64,000 bases of DNA from JADHLJ01 sp038118725 (lineage in GTDB: Bacteria; Pseudomonadota; Alphaproteobacteria; Thalassobaculales; Thalassobaculaceae), in NCBI GenBank assembly GCA_038118725.1, contig JAYOIK010000011.1, positions 13,975-77,974 on the forward strand, read 5' to 3'. The notes below the pieces were generated by a model. The model made no database searches. It saw only the letters and a list, made by a program, of their open reading frames with translations, and was not told where the DNA came from. Made by a program: the position numbers and the translations under genes. How positions within the stretch are numbered: position 1 is the stretch's first letter; every line of letters begins with the position of its first letter. Of this stretch, positions 25,729 to 34,417 are shown in pieces.

Positions 25729-27366
25729 GTGAACAATCCAAATGCCTGGAATGACACGGCGCTGGACGCCGTGATCGTGCGTGAACGGCATTTCGACGGT
25801 CGGGAAGTGTATTGTTTTGCCGACCGCCCGCCGCATGTCTCGGCTCTACTCCAGGCCGTGGTTCATGATCACCCGGACCGCGAAGCCATCGTGACCCCGG
25901 AGCGGCGCCTTACCTACGCCGAGCTCGACGGGCTTGTCGCCGCCGCCGAGGTCGGCTTTCGAAGAGTCGGAATCGGACCCGGTGATCGTGTCGCGATCCT
26001 GCTCGCCAATCGCTGGGAATTCGCGGTGGCGCTTCTCGCGGCGATCCGCTTGGGCGCGATCGCGGTGCCGATCAATATCCGCGAGCAAACCGACGAGCTG
26101 GCCTATGTTCTGAATGACTGCGGCGCGGTGCTGGTCATTCTCGAAGACGACTTGCGGGACCGACTTCCCACCTCGGAGCGGGTTCCGTCCCTCCTGCACC
26201 GGGTCGTGGTGGGAGGTGACCCAGACCGTGAGGATTCCTTTCACCGACTGATTTCCGGTCCGGTTGAGGGCGGGGCCAAGGTCGACCAGCCTCATGTCCC
26301 GGGCGAGGAGGACACCGCGATCCTGCTCTATACGTCGGGAACGACGGGGCATCCCAAGGGCGCGATGCTCACGCATCTGAACATCGTGCACAGCGTTTTG
26401 CACTATCAGACCTGTTTCGCCTTGGGTCCCGAGGATCGCTCGATGCTGGTGGTACCGGCGAGCCATGTGACCGGCGTCGTCGCGATCCTTCTCGCGATGA
26501 TCAGATCCGGCGGCTGCACCATCATGATGGAGGCGTTCAACGCCCAGGACTTCATGGAAACCGCGGCGCGGGAGCAGATGACTCACACGGTCATGGTGCC
26601 GGCTATGTACAATCTTTGCCTGATGCGAACGGATTTCGGCGCCTTCGATCTTTCCGCCTGGCGGATCGGCGCCTATGGCGGCGCGCCGATGCCGGAGGCG
26701 ACCATCGCGACCTTGGCCGAGAAGCTGCCAAATCTTGGCCTGTCCAACGCCTATGGGGCGACCGAGACCACCTCGCCGACGACGATCATGCCGCCGGGTC
26801 TCGGTGGCGCGCGAGGCGATAGTGTCGGTCTCGTGGTCCCCTGCGGCGAGATCCGCGTGGTCGACGACGCGGGCCGCGATGTCACGCCGGGCGAGACCGG
26901 CGAGATCCTGATCAAGGGCCCAATGGTGGTACCCGGCTATTGGAACAACGCCGCGGCGACGACGGAGAATTTCATCGACGGCTACTGGAAGTCGGGCGAC
27001 CTCGGCGCGATCGACGCCGAGGGTTTCGTGCGGGTCTTCGATCGCAAGAAGGATCTGATCAACCGCGGCGGCTACAAGATCCATAGCGCCGAGGTGGAAA
27101 ACGTCTTGTCATACCACCCGAGCGTCGTGGAAACGGCGGCGGTTCCGACCCCCGACCCGGTGCTGGGAGAGCGGGTGCACTGCTTTGTCCTTGCCCGAGA
27201 TGGTTTCACCGATGTGGCGGCGCTCAAACGGCATTGCGCGGAACGGATGGCGGATTACAAGGTACCGGACGGCTTCACCTTCGCCGACGGGCCGCTGCCG
27301 CGAAACGCCAATGGTAAACTGATGAAGCGCCTTCTGGTTGATCGGCTGCGCGAGGAGACGACATGA
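25729..27366 (+). CDS. Class I adenylate-forming acyl-CoA ligase
   Basis: A 545-residue AMP-binding enzyme. It shows the P-loop LLYTSGTTGHPKGAML, the A5 motif YGATETTS, the A7 motif SGDLGAID, the A8 hinge RGGYKIHSAEVENVL and the catalytic lysine in NANGKLMKR. GAGGGG eight bases before a GTG at 25729 makes that the likely start; an in-frame TTG lies five codons upstream. Such enzymes activate a carboxylate to its CoA thioester. The gene overlaps the ureohydrolase by four bases and runs with an SDR and an acyl-CoA dehydrogenase, so a short degradation route for a carboxylic acid is likely. Confidence 0.92.
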   Translation: MNNPNAWNDTALDAVIVRERHFDGREVYCFADRPPHVSALLQAVVHDHPDREAIVTPERRLTYAELDGLVAAAEVGFRRVGIGPGDRVAILLANRWEFAVALLAAIRLGAIAVPINIREQTDELAYVLNDCGAVLVILEDDLRDRLPTSERVPSLLHRVVVGGDPDREDSFHRLISGPVEGGAKVDQPHVPGEEDTAILLYTSGTTGHPKGAMLTHLNIVHSVLHYQTCFALGPEDRSMLVVPASHVTGVVAILLAMIRSGGCTIMMEAFNAQDFMETAAREQMTHTVMVPAMYNLCLMRTDFGAFDLSAWRIGAYGGAPMPEATIATLAEKLPNLGLSNAYGATETTSPTTIMPPGLGGARGDSVGLVVPCGEIRVVDDAGRDVTPGETGEILIKGPMVVPGYWNNAAATTENFIDGYWKSGDLGAIDAEGFVRVFDRKKDLINRGGYKIHSAEVENVLSYHPSVVETAAVPTPDPVLGERVHCFVLARDGFTDVAALKRHCAERMADYKVPDGFTFADGPLPRNANGKLMKRLLVDRLREETT

Positions 27367-28319
27367 GCACAAACAGCTACGAGACCGGACGGCTCAACCT
27401 GCCCTTTGTCGGCCATGCCACCTTCGCCAAGGCCCCGCCCTGCCTTGACTGGGAGGGTATCGACGCGGATGTCGCCGTGCTCGGCGTGCCCTATGACATG
27501 GGCACTCAGTTTCGGTCCGGCGCGCGCATGGGGCCGCGGGCGATCCGCGAGGCCTCGACCCTGTTCTCCTTTGGTCACGCCGGCGCCTATGACCACGAGG
27601 ACGACGTCACCTATCTCGACGACGTGCGCATCGTCGACGTCGGTGACGCCGATATTGTCCATACCGACACCCAGAAGAGCCATGCCAATACGGAGGCGGC
27701 GGTCCGCGCGATTCTGTCCAGGGGCGCGATGCCGGTGATCCTCGGCGGTGATCACGCGATCTCGGCCCCGAACATCGCCGCGTTTTCCCAGCATGGCCCG
27801 ATCCACGTGGTCCAGATCGACGCCCATCTCGACTTCGTAAATGAGCGGCACGGCGTGCGGTACGGCCACGGCAACCCCATGCGTCGAGCCTCGGAGATGG
27901 GTCATGTCACCGGGCTCAGCCAGTTCGGCATCCGCAATGTCTCATCCTCGAATCGGGCTGATTACGACGACGCGCGCGCGGCGGGCTCGACCATACTGTC
28001 GGTCCGCCAGATCCGCGCCATGGGAACCGCGGCGGTACTGGCGACCATCCCTTCCGGCGCGCGCTGCTATATCACCATCGACATCGACGGGTTCGATCCC
28101 TCCATCGCGCCGGGCACCGGCACCCCCAGCCATGGCGGGTTCCAGTATTATGAGGTCATGGAGATTCTGAAGGGCGTGAGCGAGGCGCATGAGGTGGTTG
28201 GTATCGATCTGGTCGAGGTGGCCCCGGCCTATGACCCGGCCGGTCTCACCTCGATCCTGGCGGCCCAGGTCTTGATGAACCTGATCGGCTATGTCTTCCA
28301 TGCCAGACAGAACCGTTAG
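27363..28319 (+). CDS. Agmatinase-like ureohydrolase (arginase superfamily)
   Basis: A 318-residue dinuclear-manganese hydrolase. All six metal ligands are visible: H131 (GGDHAIS), D153, H155 and D157 (IDAHLDF), D240 and D242 (TIDIDGFD). SIAPGTGTPSHGGF is typical of agmatinase and guanidino-acid hydrolases. The family removes urea from agmatine, guanidinobutyrate, guanidinopropionate or proclavaminate. Translational coupling (4-base overlap) to an acyl-CoA ligase argues that the substrate is a guanidino carboxylic acid rather than agmatine. That is inference. Confidence 0.92.
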   Translation: MSTNSYETGRLNLPFVGHATFAKAPPCLDWEGIDADVAVLGVPYDMGTQFRSGARMGPRAIREASTLFSFGHAGAYDHEDDVTYLDDVRIVDVGDADIVHTDTQKSHANTEAAVRAILSRGAMPVILGGDHAISAPNIAAFSQHGPIHVVQIDAHLDFVNERHGVRYGHGNPMRRASEMGHVTGLSQFGIRNVSSSNRADYDDARAAGSTILSVRQIRAMGTAAVLATIPSGARCYITIDIDGFDPSIAPGTGTPSHGGFQYYEVMEILKGVSEAHEVVGIDLVEVAPAYDPAGLTSILAAQVLMNLIGYVFHARQNR

Positions 28320-28334
28320 AGTTGGAGAAAACGC

Positions 28335-29093
28335 GTGAGTGACCCCCATGATCTGACCGGCAAGGTCGCCCTGGTAACCGGCGCCTCTCAAGGCCTCGGC
28401 TGGCAATTCGCCCTGACCCTGGCACGGCACGGCGCCAAGGTCGGCCTCGCGGCGCGCCAAGTTTCCAAGATCGAGAGCCTGAAGGCCGAGATCGAAGCCG
28501 AGGGTGGCGCGGCCCATGCCGTGGCCATGGACGTGATGAAGACCGCGAGCATTGATGTAGGCGTGGCCGAAGTCGAGACGGCGCTGGGGCCGGTGGACGT
28601 GCTGGTGAACAATGCCGGCCTCGCCATCAACAAGCTGTTCCTCGATGTCAGCGAGGAGGACTACGACACGGTGCTGGGCACCAATCTCAAGGGCTGCTTC
28701 TTTTGTGCCCAGGCCGTCGCAAAGGGCATGGCGGCGCGGGGTGGCGGCTCGATCATCAACATCTCCTCGGTCCTCGGCTCCCGGCCGATCGGCACGCTGA
28801 CGACTTATTGCGCCTCCAAGGGTGGGCTGAACCAATTGACCGCGGCCATGGGCCTGGAACTGGCGCGGAGCGGCGTGCGGGTGAACGCCATCGCGCCGGG
28901 CTATATCGAAACCCCGATGAACAGTGATTTCTTCCAGTCACCACCGGGTCAGGCACTGGTCAAGTCGGTGCCGGCGCGTCGGCTCGGCCAGGTCGAGGAT
29001 CTGGACGGCGCTTTGCTGTTGCTGGCATCGGACGCCTCGAAATTCATGACCGGAACCGTCGTCACCGTCGATGGCGGTTTCGTCATCCGCTAG
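28335..29093 (+). CDS. SDR family oxidoreductase
   Basis: A 252-residue FabG-like dehydrogenase that starts with GTG at 28335, eight bases after GGAG. Motifs are VTGASQGLG near residue 15, VNNAGLAI, INISSVLGS and YCASK, with TVDGGFVIR at the end. It sits between the ureohydrolase (15 bases) and the acyl-CoA dehydrogenase (12 bases), so it is part of the same operon. It could act as a 3-hydroxyacyl-CoA dehydrogenase in the route, but other alcohols cannot be excluded. Confidence 0.9.
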   Translation: MSDPHDLTGKVALVTGASQGLGWQFALTLARHGAKVGLAARQVSKIESLKAEIEAEGGAAHAVAMDVMKTASIDVGVAEVETALGPVDVLVNNAGLAINKLFLDVSEEDYDTVLGTNLKGCFFCAQAVAKGMAARGGGSIINISSVLGSRPIGTLTTYCASKGGLNQLTAAMGLELARSGVRVNAIAPGYIETPMNSDFFQSPPGQALVKSVPARRLGQVEDLDGALLLLASDASKFMTGTVVTVDGGFVIR

Positions 29094-29105
29094 GCTGGAC
29101 TCGCC

Positions 29106-30908
29106 ATGGCGGACCTGATCAACGCGCGAGACCTCGACTTTCTCCTGCACGACTGGCTCAAGGTCGAGGAACTGACGGCCTATCCGCGTTTCGCCGAACA
29201 TGACCGCGCGACCTTCGACGCGGTGCTGGAAACCGCGCGGCAGCTTGCCGAGGACAAGTTTCGACCTCATAACCGCGCCGCCGATCTCGCCGAGCCGCGA
29301 TTGGTCGACGGCAAGGTGGAGACACATCCCGATGTCGGCCCAGCGATCCAGGCCTTTTACGAAGCCGGATTCGGCGCGGCGCATCATGACGCGGCGCTGG
29401 GTGGGATGCAGCTTCCCTGGACGGTCCAGCAGGCCGCATTCGCGTATTTTCAGGCCGCGAATATCTCCACCGCCGCCTACCCCTTCCTTACCGTCGCGGC
29501 GGCCAACCTGATCCACGCCCATGGCTCCGATAGTCAGAAAATTCGTTACATGGCGCCGATGCTGGAGGGGCGCTTCCAGGGCACGATGGTGCTGTCCGAG
29601 CCGCATGCCGGCTCGTCATTGTCGGACGTTCGGACCACGGCGCGGGCGATGCCGGACGGAAGCTATCGACTTTCCGGCTCTAAGATGTGGATCTCCGGCG
29701 GTAGCCATGAGCTTTCGGAGAATATCGTTCATCTGGTGCTGGCCCGGATCGAGGGCGCCCCCGCCGGGGTGCGGGGATTGTCACTGTTTATCGTACCGCG
29801 CTATCGGCTCGAACCCGACGGTGGGATCGGCGCCGATAATGACGTCATCTTGGCCGGCCTCAATCACAAAATGGGCTATCGTGGCACCGTCAACACGGCG
29901 CTGAGTTTCGGTGACGCGGGGGACTGCCGGGGCGAGCTGATCGGCGAGGCCAACAAGGGTCTCGGCTATATGTTTCATATGATGAACGAAGCCCGGATCG
30001 GCGTTGGCGTCGGCGCGGCGATGCTGGCTTATGCCGGCTATCAACACAGCCTGGAATACGCCCGCGAGCGTCCGCAAGGCCGGCACCCCGGCGAGAAGGA
30101 CCCGAACGCGCCGCAGATCATGCTGATCGAGCACGCCGATATCCGCCGCCTGTTGCTCAAGCAGAAGGTCGTAGCCGAGGGCGGCTTGGCGCTCGGGCTC
30201 ATGGCGGCCCAACTGGTCGATCGCCAGCGTCAGGACCCAGAACCAAATATCCGCGACGAGAGCGGGTTGCTGCTCGATATCCTGACTCCGATCATCAAAT
30301 CCTGGATCTCGGACCATGGGTTGGCGGCGAACGAGGCGGCGATCCAAATTCTTGGTGGCGCCGGTTTCACCCGCGATCATCCCGTCGAGCAGTTCTACCG
30401 CGATAACCGGCTGAACCCGATCCACGAGGGGACCAACGGTATCCAGGCTATCGACCTTCTGGGCCGCAAGGTGATCATGCGCGACGGCGCGGGTCTGGCG
30501 CTGCTAGAGCGTCGGATCTGGACGACCATCGCGCGGGCCGGCGGGGTCCCGGCGCTGACGGAAGACGCGGTGGCGCTCGGCGCGGCGCTTGAGCGGCTAC
30601 TGACGGCGGCTTCCAAGATCCACGGGGCGATGGAGCAAATCGGCGCCTGGCGCGGCCTCGCCAACGCCTCGGCCTTCATGGAGATGGCCGGACTGGTGAT
30701 CATGGCATGGGTTTGGCTTGAGCAAGCGGTGGTTGCGGTCGACCGGTTGGAGGCGAAGCCGGACGCCGCGACCCGCGATTTCCTGGAGGGCAAGGTCCAT
30801 GCGTGCCGCTACATGCAGCGACATGAGCTGCCGGCCGTGAAGCCGTTGTCCGAATTGCTGGAAAACCTGGATGACACCGTCCACGATATGCGCGCCGAGT
30901 GGTTCTAG
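29106..30908 (+). CDS. Long acyl-CoA dehydrogenase (DmdC-type, with C-terminal extension)
   Basis: A 600-residue acyl-CoA dehydrogenase, longer than the ~380 residues of the short-chain group. The length and layout match the 3-methylmercaptopropionyl-CoA dehydrogenase (DmdC) group. FAD-binding is in GTMVLSEPHAGSSLSDVRTTA (~residue 158) and SGSKMWISGG. The catalytic glutamate lies in HEGTNGIQAIDLLGRK (~residue 440). The C-terminal ~130 residues are the helical extension. It could oxidise an acyl-CoA made by the ligase four genes upstream. DMSP metabolism is possible but dmdA, dmdB and dmdD are not visible here, so I do not use the dmdC name. Confidence 0.9.
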   Translation: MADLINARDLDFLLHDWLKVEELTAYPRFAEHDRATFDAVLETARQLAEDKFRPHNRAADLAEPRLVDGKVETHPDVGPAIQAFYEAGFGAAHHDAALGGMQLPWTVQQAAFAYFQAANISTAAYPFLTVAAANLIHAHGSDSQKIRYMAPMLEGRFQGTMVLSEPHAGSSLSDVRTTARAMPDGSYRLSGSKMWISGGSHELSENIVHLVLARIEGAPAGVRGLSLFIVPRYRLEPDGGIGADNDVILAGLNHKMGYRGTVNTALSFGDAGDCRGELIGEANKGLGYMFHMMNEARIGVGVGAAMLAYAGYQHSLEYARERPQGRHPGEKDPNAPQIMLIEHADIRRLLLKQKVVAEGGLALGLMAAQLVDRQRQDPEPNIRDESGLLLDILTPIIKSWISDHGLAANEAAIQILGGAGFTRDHPVEQFYRDNRLNPIHEGTNGIQAIDLLGRKVIMRDGAGLALLERRIWTTIARAGGVPALTEDAVALGAALERLLTAASKIHGAMEQIGAWRGLANASAFMEMAGLVIMAWVWLEQAVVAVDRLEAKPDAATRDFLEGKVHACRYMQRHELPAVKPLSELLENLDDTVHDMRAEWF

Positions 30909-30963
30909 GCGGTGGTGCCTGTCCTGGAATTGATTCAGGATCTCGAAGGGTTCCGTCCACCGC
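30909..30963 (+). other. Candidate structured RNA element before the MetE-like gene
   Basis: A 7-bp stem (GCGGTGG at 30909-30915 with CCACCGC at 30957-30963) begins right after the dehydrogenase stop codon. It encloses a hairpin built on CCTG...CAGG around 30920-30938 and a smaller one around GAAGGGTTC. The layout is a small multi-branch junction. No T-run follows and I cannot match it to a known SAM or cobalamin riboswitch. It may be an intercistronic hairpin or a chance structure. Confidence 0.35.
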
Positions 30964-30990
30964 TGGGCCAGTGACAAGGGAGCTGAATCG

Positions 30991-31998
30991 ATGACCGAGC
31001 CAAAAATTAAAACCACGGTGGTCGGCAGTTACCCGGTACCCGACTGGCTGACCGCCGCGCCGAGCGAACAAGCCCTGGTGGATGCCACCCGCGTGGTCCT
31101 ACACACTCAGGAACAGGCCGGTATCGATATCGTCTGCGATGGCGAGCTTTACCGTTTCGATATCAATCATCCCGCGACAAACGGAATGATCGAGTATTTC
31201 GTGCGCCCCATGTCCGGGATCCGCACGGCGATCGATTTCGCCGAACTGGTCGACTATCGCGCGCAACCGGGCATGGGTTTCAGGCTTCAACCGCCCGGCG
31301 TGATCGACGGGCCGATCGGCCATGGGACCCTGGATCTACCCGGAGCCTGGCGCCGGGCCGACATGCTGGCGAGCAAGCCGCTGAAATTCACTCTCACGGG
31401 CCCGCACATGCTGGCCAAGACCTTGATCGACAAGCAATACGGCAAGGTGGAAGACGTGGCGCTTGCGATCGCCGATGTTCTGGCTGAACAGGTAAGCCAT
31501 ATCGACGCGCCGGTGGTACAGCTTGACGAGGCCAATCTGCCGGGCAATCCCGAGGAATCGGAATGGGCCGCCGAGGCGATCAATCGCGTGCTGGACGCGG
31601 TCAAGGGCACGGCGGCCGTGCATCTCTGTTTCGGCAATTACGGCGGCCAGCGCATTCAATCCGGCGGCTGGGACCGATTGATGGATTATCTGAACGCGTT
31701 TCATGTCGATCATATCGTCATGGAATGCCGCAACCGGCCTTCCGAGGAACTGGCCGTGTTTCGGGATCTGAAACCCGAGATCGGCATGGGGCTGGGCGTC
31801 ATCGACATCAAGGCGACGGAAGTCGAGAGCGCCGAACAAATCGCCCGGGACCTGGAGCGCGCGGCCACGGTGCTGGGCGAGGGCCGCGTCACTCATATCC
31901 ATCCGGATTGCGGTTTCTGGATGCTGAAGCGACCGATCGCCGACGCCAAGATCCGCGCCCTCGTGGCCGGACGCGACCTTTTCGAGGGACGCCGGTAA
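30991..31998 (+). CDS. Cobalamin-independent methionine synthase-like protein (MetE C-terminal domain family)
   Basis: A 335-residue zinc methyltransferase domain related to the C-terminal half of MetE. It starts KIKTTVVGSYPVPDW, typical of this family. Zinc ligands fit H and C in VHLCFGNYGG, E in IVMECRNR, and C in IHPDCGFWML. It lacks the N-terminal MetE half, as in stand-alone homologues that use other methyl donors such as methylated corrinoid or small methylated compounds. It follows the acyl-CoA dehydrogenase by 82 bases and may be cotranscribed. The methyl donor is unknown. Confidence 0.88.
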   Translation: MTEPKIKTTVVGSYPVPDWLTAAPSEQALVDATRVVLHTQEQAGIDIVCDGELYRFDINHPATNGMIEYFVRPMSGIRTAIDFAELVDYRAQPGMGFRLQPPGVIDGPIGHGTLDLPGAWRRADMLASKPLKFTLTGPHMLAKTLIDKQYGKVEDVALAIADVLAEQVSHIDAPVVQLDEANLPGNPEESEWAAEAINRVLDAVKGTAAVHLCFGNYGGQRIQSGGWDRLMDYLNAFHVDHIVMECRNRPSEELAVFRDLKPEIGMGLGVIDIKATEVESAEQIARDLERAATVLGEGRVTHIHPDCGFWMLKRPIADAKIRALVAGRDLFEGRR

Positions 31999-32104
31999 AG
32001 CGCGACGCGGACCCCGGGCCCGGCTTTCACCCATGCGAAATTGGAACGAGTAGTTTCATCGCGAATTCATTAGCTGCCAGACTCGACATGTTACGAGGAA
32101 TCGA

Positions 32105-33457
32105 ATGAGTTCGACCGAACGACTGGTCTCGCCGTTTCTTACCGCGCCGATCGGTCGCACGCTCGCTCGGCTAGCGATTCCCGGTGTCGCGGCAAGCGTA
32201 ATCCAGGCGTCGATGAGTGTCGTCGAGGCTTTTTTCGTTGGCGGTCTCGGTCGGATTCCCCTGGCCTCCGTGGCCTTGGTTTTCCCGATCTTCATGCTCG
32301 CGGGAATGCTTTCCGCCGGCGCCATCGGTGGCGCGGTGAGCGGGCATACCGCGCGCGCCCTGGGGGCTGGCAATCAAGCCAAGGCGGAGATGATCCTGCG
32401 GCTGTCGATCCTCATCGCCTTGGCGGGTGGTGGGCTTATGGCGACGGTTATGTTTTTGTGGGGGCCGGCGATCTTTCGCTTCCTGGGCGGCAAGGGTGAG
32501 GTATTGGTCGGCGCGCGCGCATACTCGGACCTGCTGTTCTCCGGCATTGTCGCGGTCTGGCTGTACAATATGACCGCCGCCGTGATTCGTGGCGGCGGCG
32601 ACATGATGATCCCGACCAAGACCATGACCTTGGTAACCGTGCTGCACGCCGGTCTGTCGGCGGCGCTGGTGATGGGTCTTGGACCTGTCGAGCCCATGGG
32701 CCTACGCGGCGCGGCTCTGGCCTTGGTTCTGGCCTATGGCGTTGGGGCGTTGATGAATCTGATCGTGCTTTCGCGCCCGAGCGCGCCGGTGCGGCTACAT
32801 CCAGGGCGCGGCATCGATCTCGCTGTTGTCCCACCGGTGCTGCGCTCCGGCCTGACCGCCGGCTTGCAGTCCGTGGTGACCATCAGCCTTGCCTTAATCG
32901 TCACTGGCCTGGTCGGTCGGCTGGGTGTCTCGGCGCTAGCCGGTTACGGCATCGGCGTGCGGCTGGAATTGCTGATGGTCCCGATCATTTTCGGTGTCGG
33001 CAGTGGCGCGATTGCCATGGTCGGCGCCAATGTCGGCGCGGGTCAAAGAGATCGGGCGATTGCAATCGCCTGGCGTGGCGCCCTAACCACCGCGGCCTTG
33101 GTCGGGGGGATCGGGATCGTCGCCGCGATCTTGCCTTCCCTATGGACGGACATTCTAACGGATGACCCATCCGTGGCCGTCACGACCGCGACCTATCTTG
33201 GGATCGTCGGACCCGTCTACGGCTTCTTTGGCCTCGGTCTGGCGCTGTATTTCGCCAGCCAGGGATTGGACACTCTGGTCTTCCCGGTTTTGGGCACGAT
33301 CCTGCGCCTCTTGATCCTGGTTGGCGGAGGCGCGACTCTTCTGGCGCTGGACATGTTGACCGAGCGGACCCTGTTCGCGGTTGTCGCGATCGCGATGACG
33401 TTCTACGGCCTTTTTATCGCGGGTGCGCTCAAGCTCGGCCCCTGGCGCAAGGAGTAG
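32105..33457 (+). CDS. MATE family efflux transporter
   Basis: A 450-residue inner-membrane protein with about 12 hydrophobic segments in two similar halves. The first half begins FLTAPIGRTLARLAIPGVAASVIQASMSVVEAFFVGGLG and the second at about residue 240 (PPVLRSGLTAGLQSVVTISLALIVTGLVGRLG), as in NorM/DinF proteins. MATE pumps expel cationic drugs, metabolites or dyes using Na+ or H+ gradients. GAGGAATCG lies just before the ATG. It ends 13 bases from the convergent hydrolase gene. The substrate is not evident. Confidence 0.92.
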   Translation: MSSTERLVSPFLTAPIGRTLARLAIPGVAASVIQASMSVVEAFFVGGLGRIPLASVALVFPIFMLAGMLSAGAIGGAVSGHTARALGAGNQAKAEMILRLSILIALAGGGLMATVMFLWGPAIFRFLGGKGEVLVGARAYSDLLFSGIVAVWLYNMTAAVIRGGGDMMIPTKTMTLVTVLHAGLSAALVMGLGPVEPMGLRGAALALVLAYGVGALMNLIVLSRPSAPVRLHPGRGIDLAVVPPVLRSGLTAGLQSVVTISLALIVTGLVGRLGVSALAGYGIGVRLELLMVPIIFGVGSGAIAMVGANVGAGQRDRAIAIAWRGALTTAALVGGIGIVAAILPSLWTDILTDDPSVAVTTATYLGIVGPVYGFFGLGLALYFASQGLDTLVFPVLGTILRLLILVGGGATLLALDMLTERTLFAVVAIAMTFYGLFIAGALKLGPWRKE

Positions 33458-33470
33458 GCACTAGTCATCC

Positions 33471-34370
33471 TCACCCGAAATGCTTGAGCAGCCAGTCGGC
33501 GGTCTCGCGGGGTTTTTCCTCGATCACGTAGTGGCCGGCATCAATCGGCCCGCCCTGGATCTCGCCGCCGGCATAGTTCTTCCAAACCGCCAGCACATCG
33601 CCATAGACCTTGCCGGTGTGACTGTCCTTGCCCCAGATTGCCAATAGCGGGCACTTAACCCGGTTGTCGGCGTCGAAATCCGCGGTATCGAGCTTAAGGT
33701 CGGAGGTCGCGCAGGCCCGGTAATCCTCGCAGGAACCACGGATCGTCTTCCAATTGAAGCAGCGTACATACTCCGCGAAGGCCTCGGGCGCGAAGGGAGT
33801 TAGGCCCTTGCCCGGCTTGGAGATCTTTTTCTCCATGTAGTATTCCGGCGGAACGCCGGCCATCATCCTCTCGGGCATGTCGTAGGGCTGGATCATGAAC
33901 ACCCAGTGCCATGACGAGTTCGCCCAGCTGGCCGAGGCATTGGTCCAGATATGATGGCTCGGCAGGATGTCGATAACGGCGGCCTTCAGCACCTTGTCCG
34001 GATGGTCGAGGGCCATCCGGTGGGTGGTCCGGGCGCCCCGGTCATGACCGGCGACCAGGAATTTCTCGTGACCAAAGGAGGCCATCACGTCGACCAGGTC
34101 CTGGGCCATGGCGCGGAACGAATAATTGATGCTCTCGGGGCCGCCGTCTTCCGGGCCGACACTATCGCCATAACCGCGCAGATCCACGCAGTAGAGGTGG
34201 TATTTGTCTTGCAACAGCGGCGCGACCTTGTGCCAGGACACATGGGTCAGCGGGTTGCCGTGGATCAGCAATAGGGGCGGTCCGTCACCGCCATGCTCCA
34301 GATGGATCTTGGCCGAGCCGAAGCCGCGATCGGGCGTGGTGATATCGACGGTCTCGAAATTCTGGAACAT
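33471..34370 (-). CDS. Alpha/beta hydrolase, fluoroacetate (haloacetate) dehalogenase-like
   Basis: A 299-residue alpha/beta hydrolase with an aspartate nucleophile, D110 in GHDRGARTTHR, instead of serine. R111 and R114 are the pair that holds the substrate carboxylate in fluoroacetate dehalogenases. D134 (IDILPSHH) and H280 (AGHYVIEE) complete the triad, and H155-W156 with Y217 match the halide-binding residues. These positions agree almost number for number with the characterised Rhodopseudomonas palustris RPA1163 enzyme, as I recall it. Release of halide from a haloacetate is therefore plausible. The neighbours (DUF993 and an oxidoreductase) do not obviously support it. Confidence 0.85.
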   Translation of the reverse strand: MFQNFETVDITTPDRGFGSAKIHLEHGGDGPPLLLIHGNPLTHVSWHKVAPLLQDKYHLYCVDLRGYGDSVGPEDGGPESINYSFRAMAQDLVDVMASFGHEKFLVAGHDRGARTTHRMALDHPDKVLKAAVIDILPSHHIWTNASASWANSSWHWVFMIQPYDMPERMMAGVPPEYYMEKKISKPGKGLTPFAPEAFAEYVRCFNWKTIRGSCEDYRACATSDLKLDTADFDADNRVKCPLLAIWGKDSHTGKVYGDVLAVWKNYAGGEIQGGPIDAGHYVIEEKPRETADWLLKHFG

Positions 34371-34417
34371 GGGTTGGGTCCTCGTCTGGGGCGATGTCGA
34401 AGTGACGCCACGTGATA

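Noticed and set aside
29106..30908. Naming the long acyl-CoA dehydrogenase dmdC
   Set aside because: The family includes many enzymes with other substrates and no other DMSP gene is present in the window.
30909..30990. SAM or cobalamin riboswitch before the MetE-like gene
   Set aside because: The stems do not show the conserved cores of SAM-I, SAM-II, SAM-IV, SAH or cobalamin riboswitches; recorded only as an unassigned structure.
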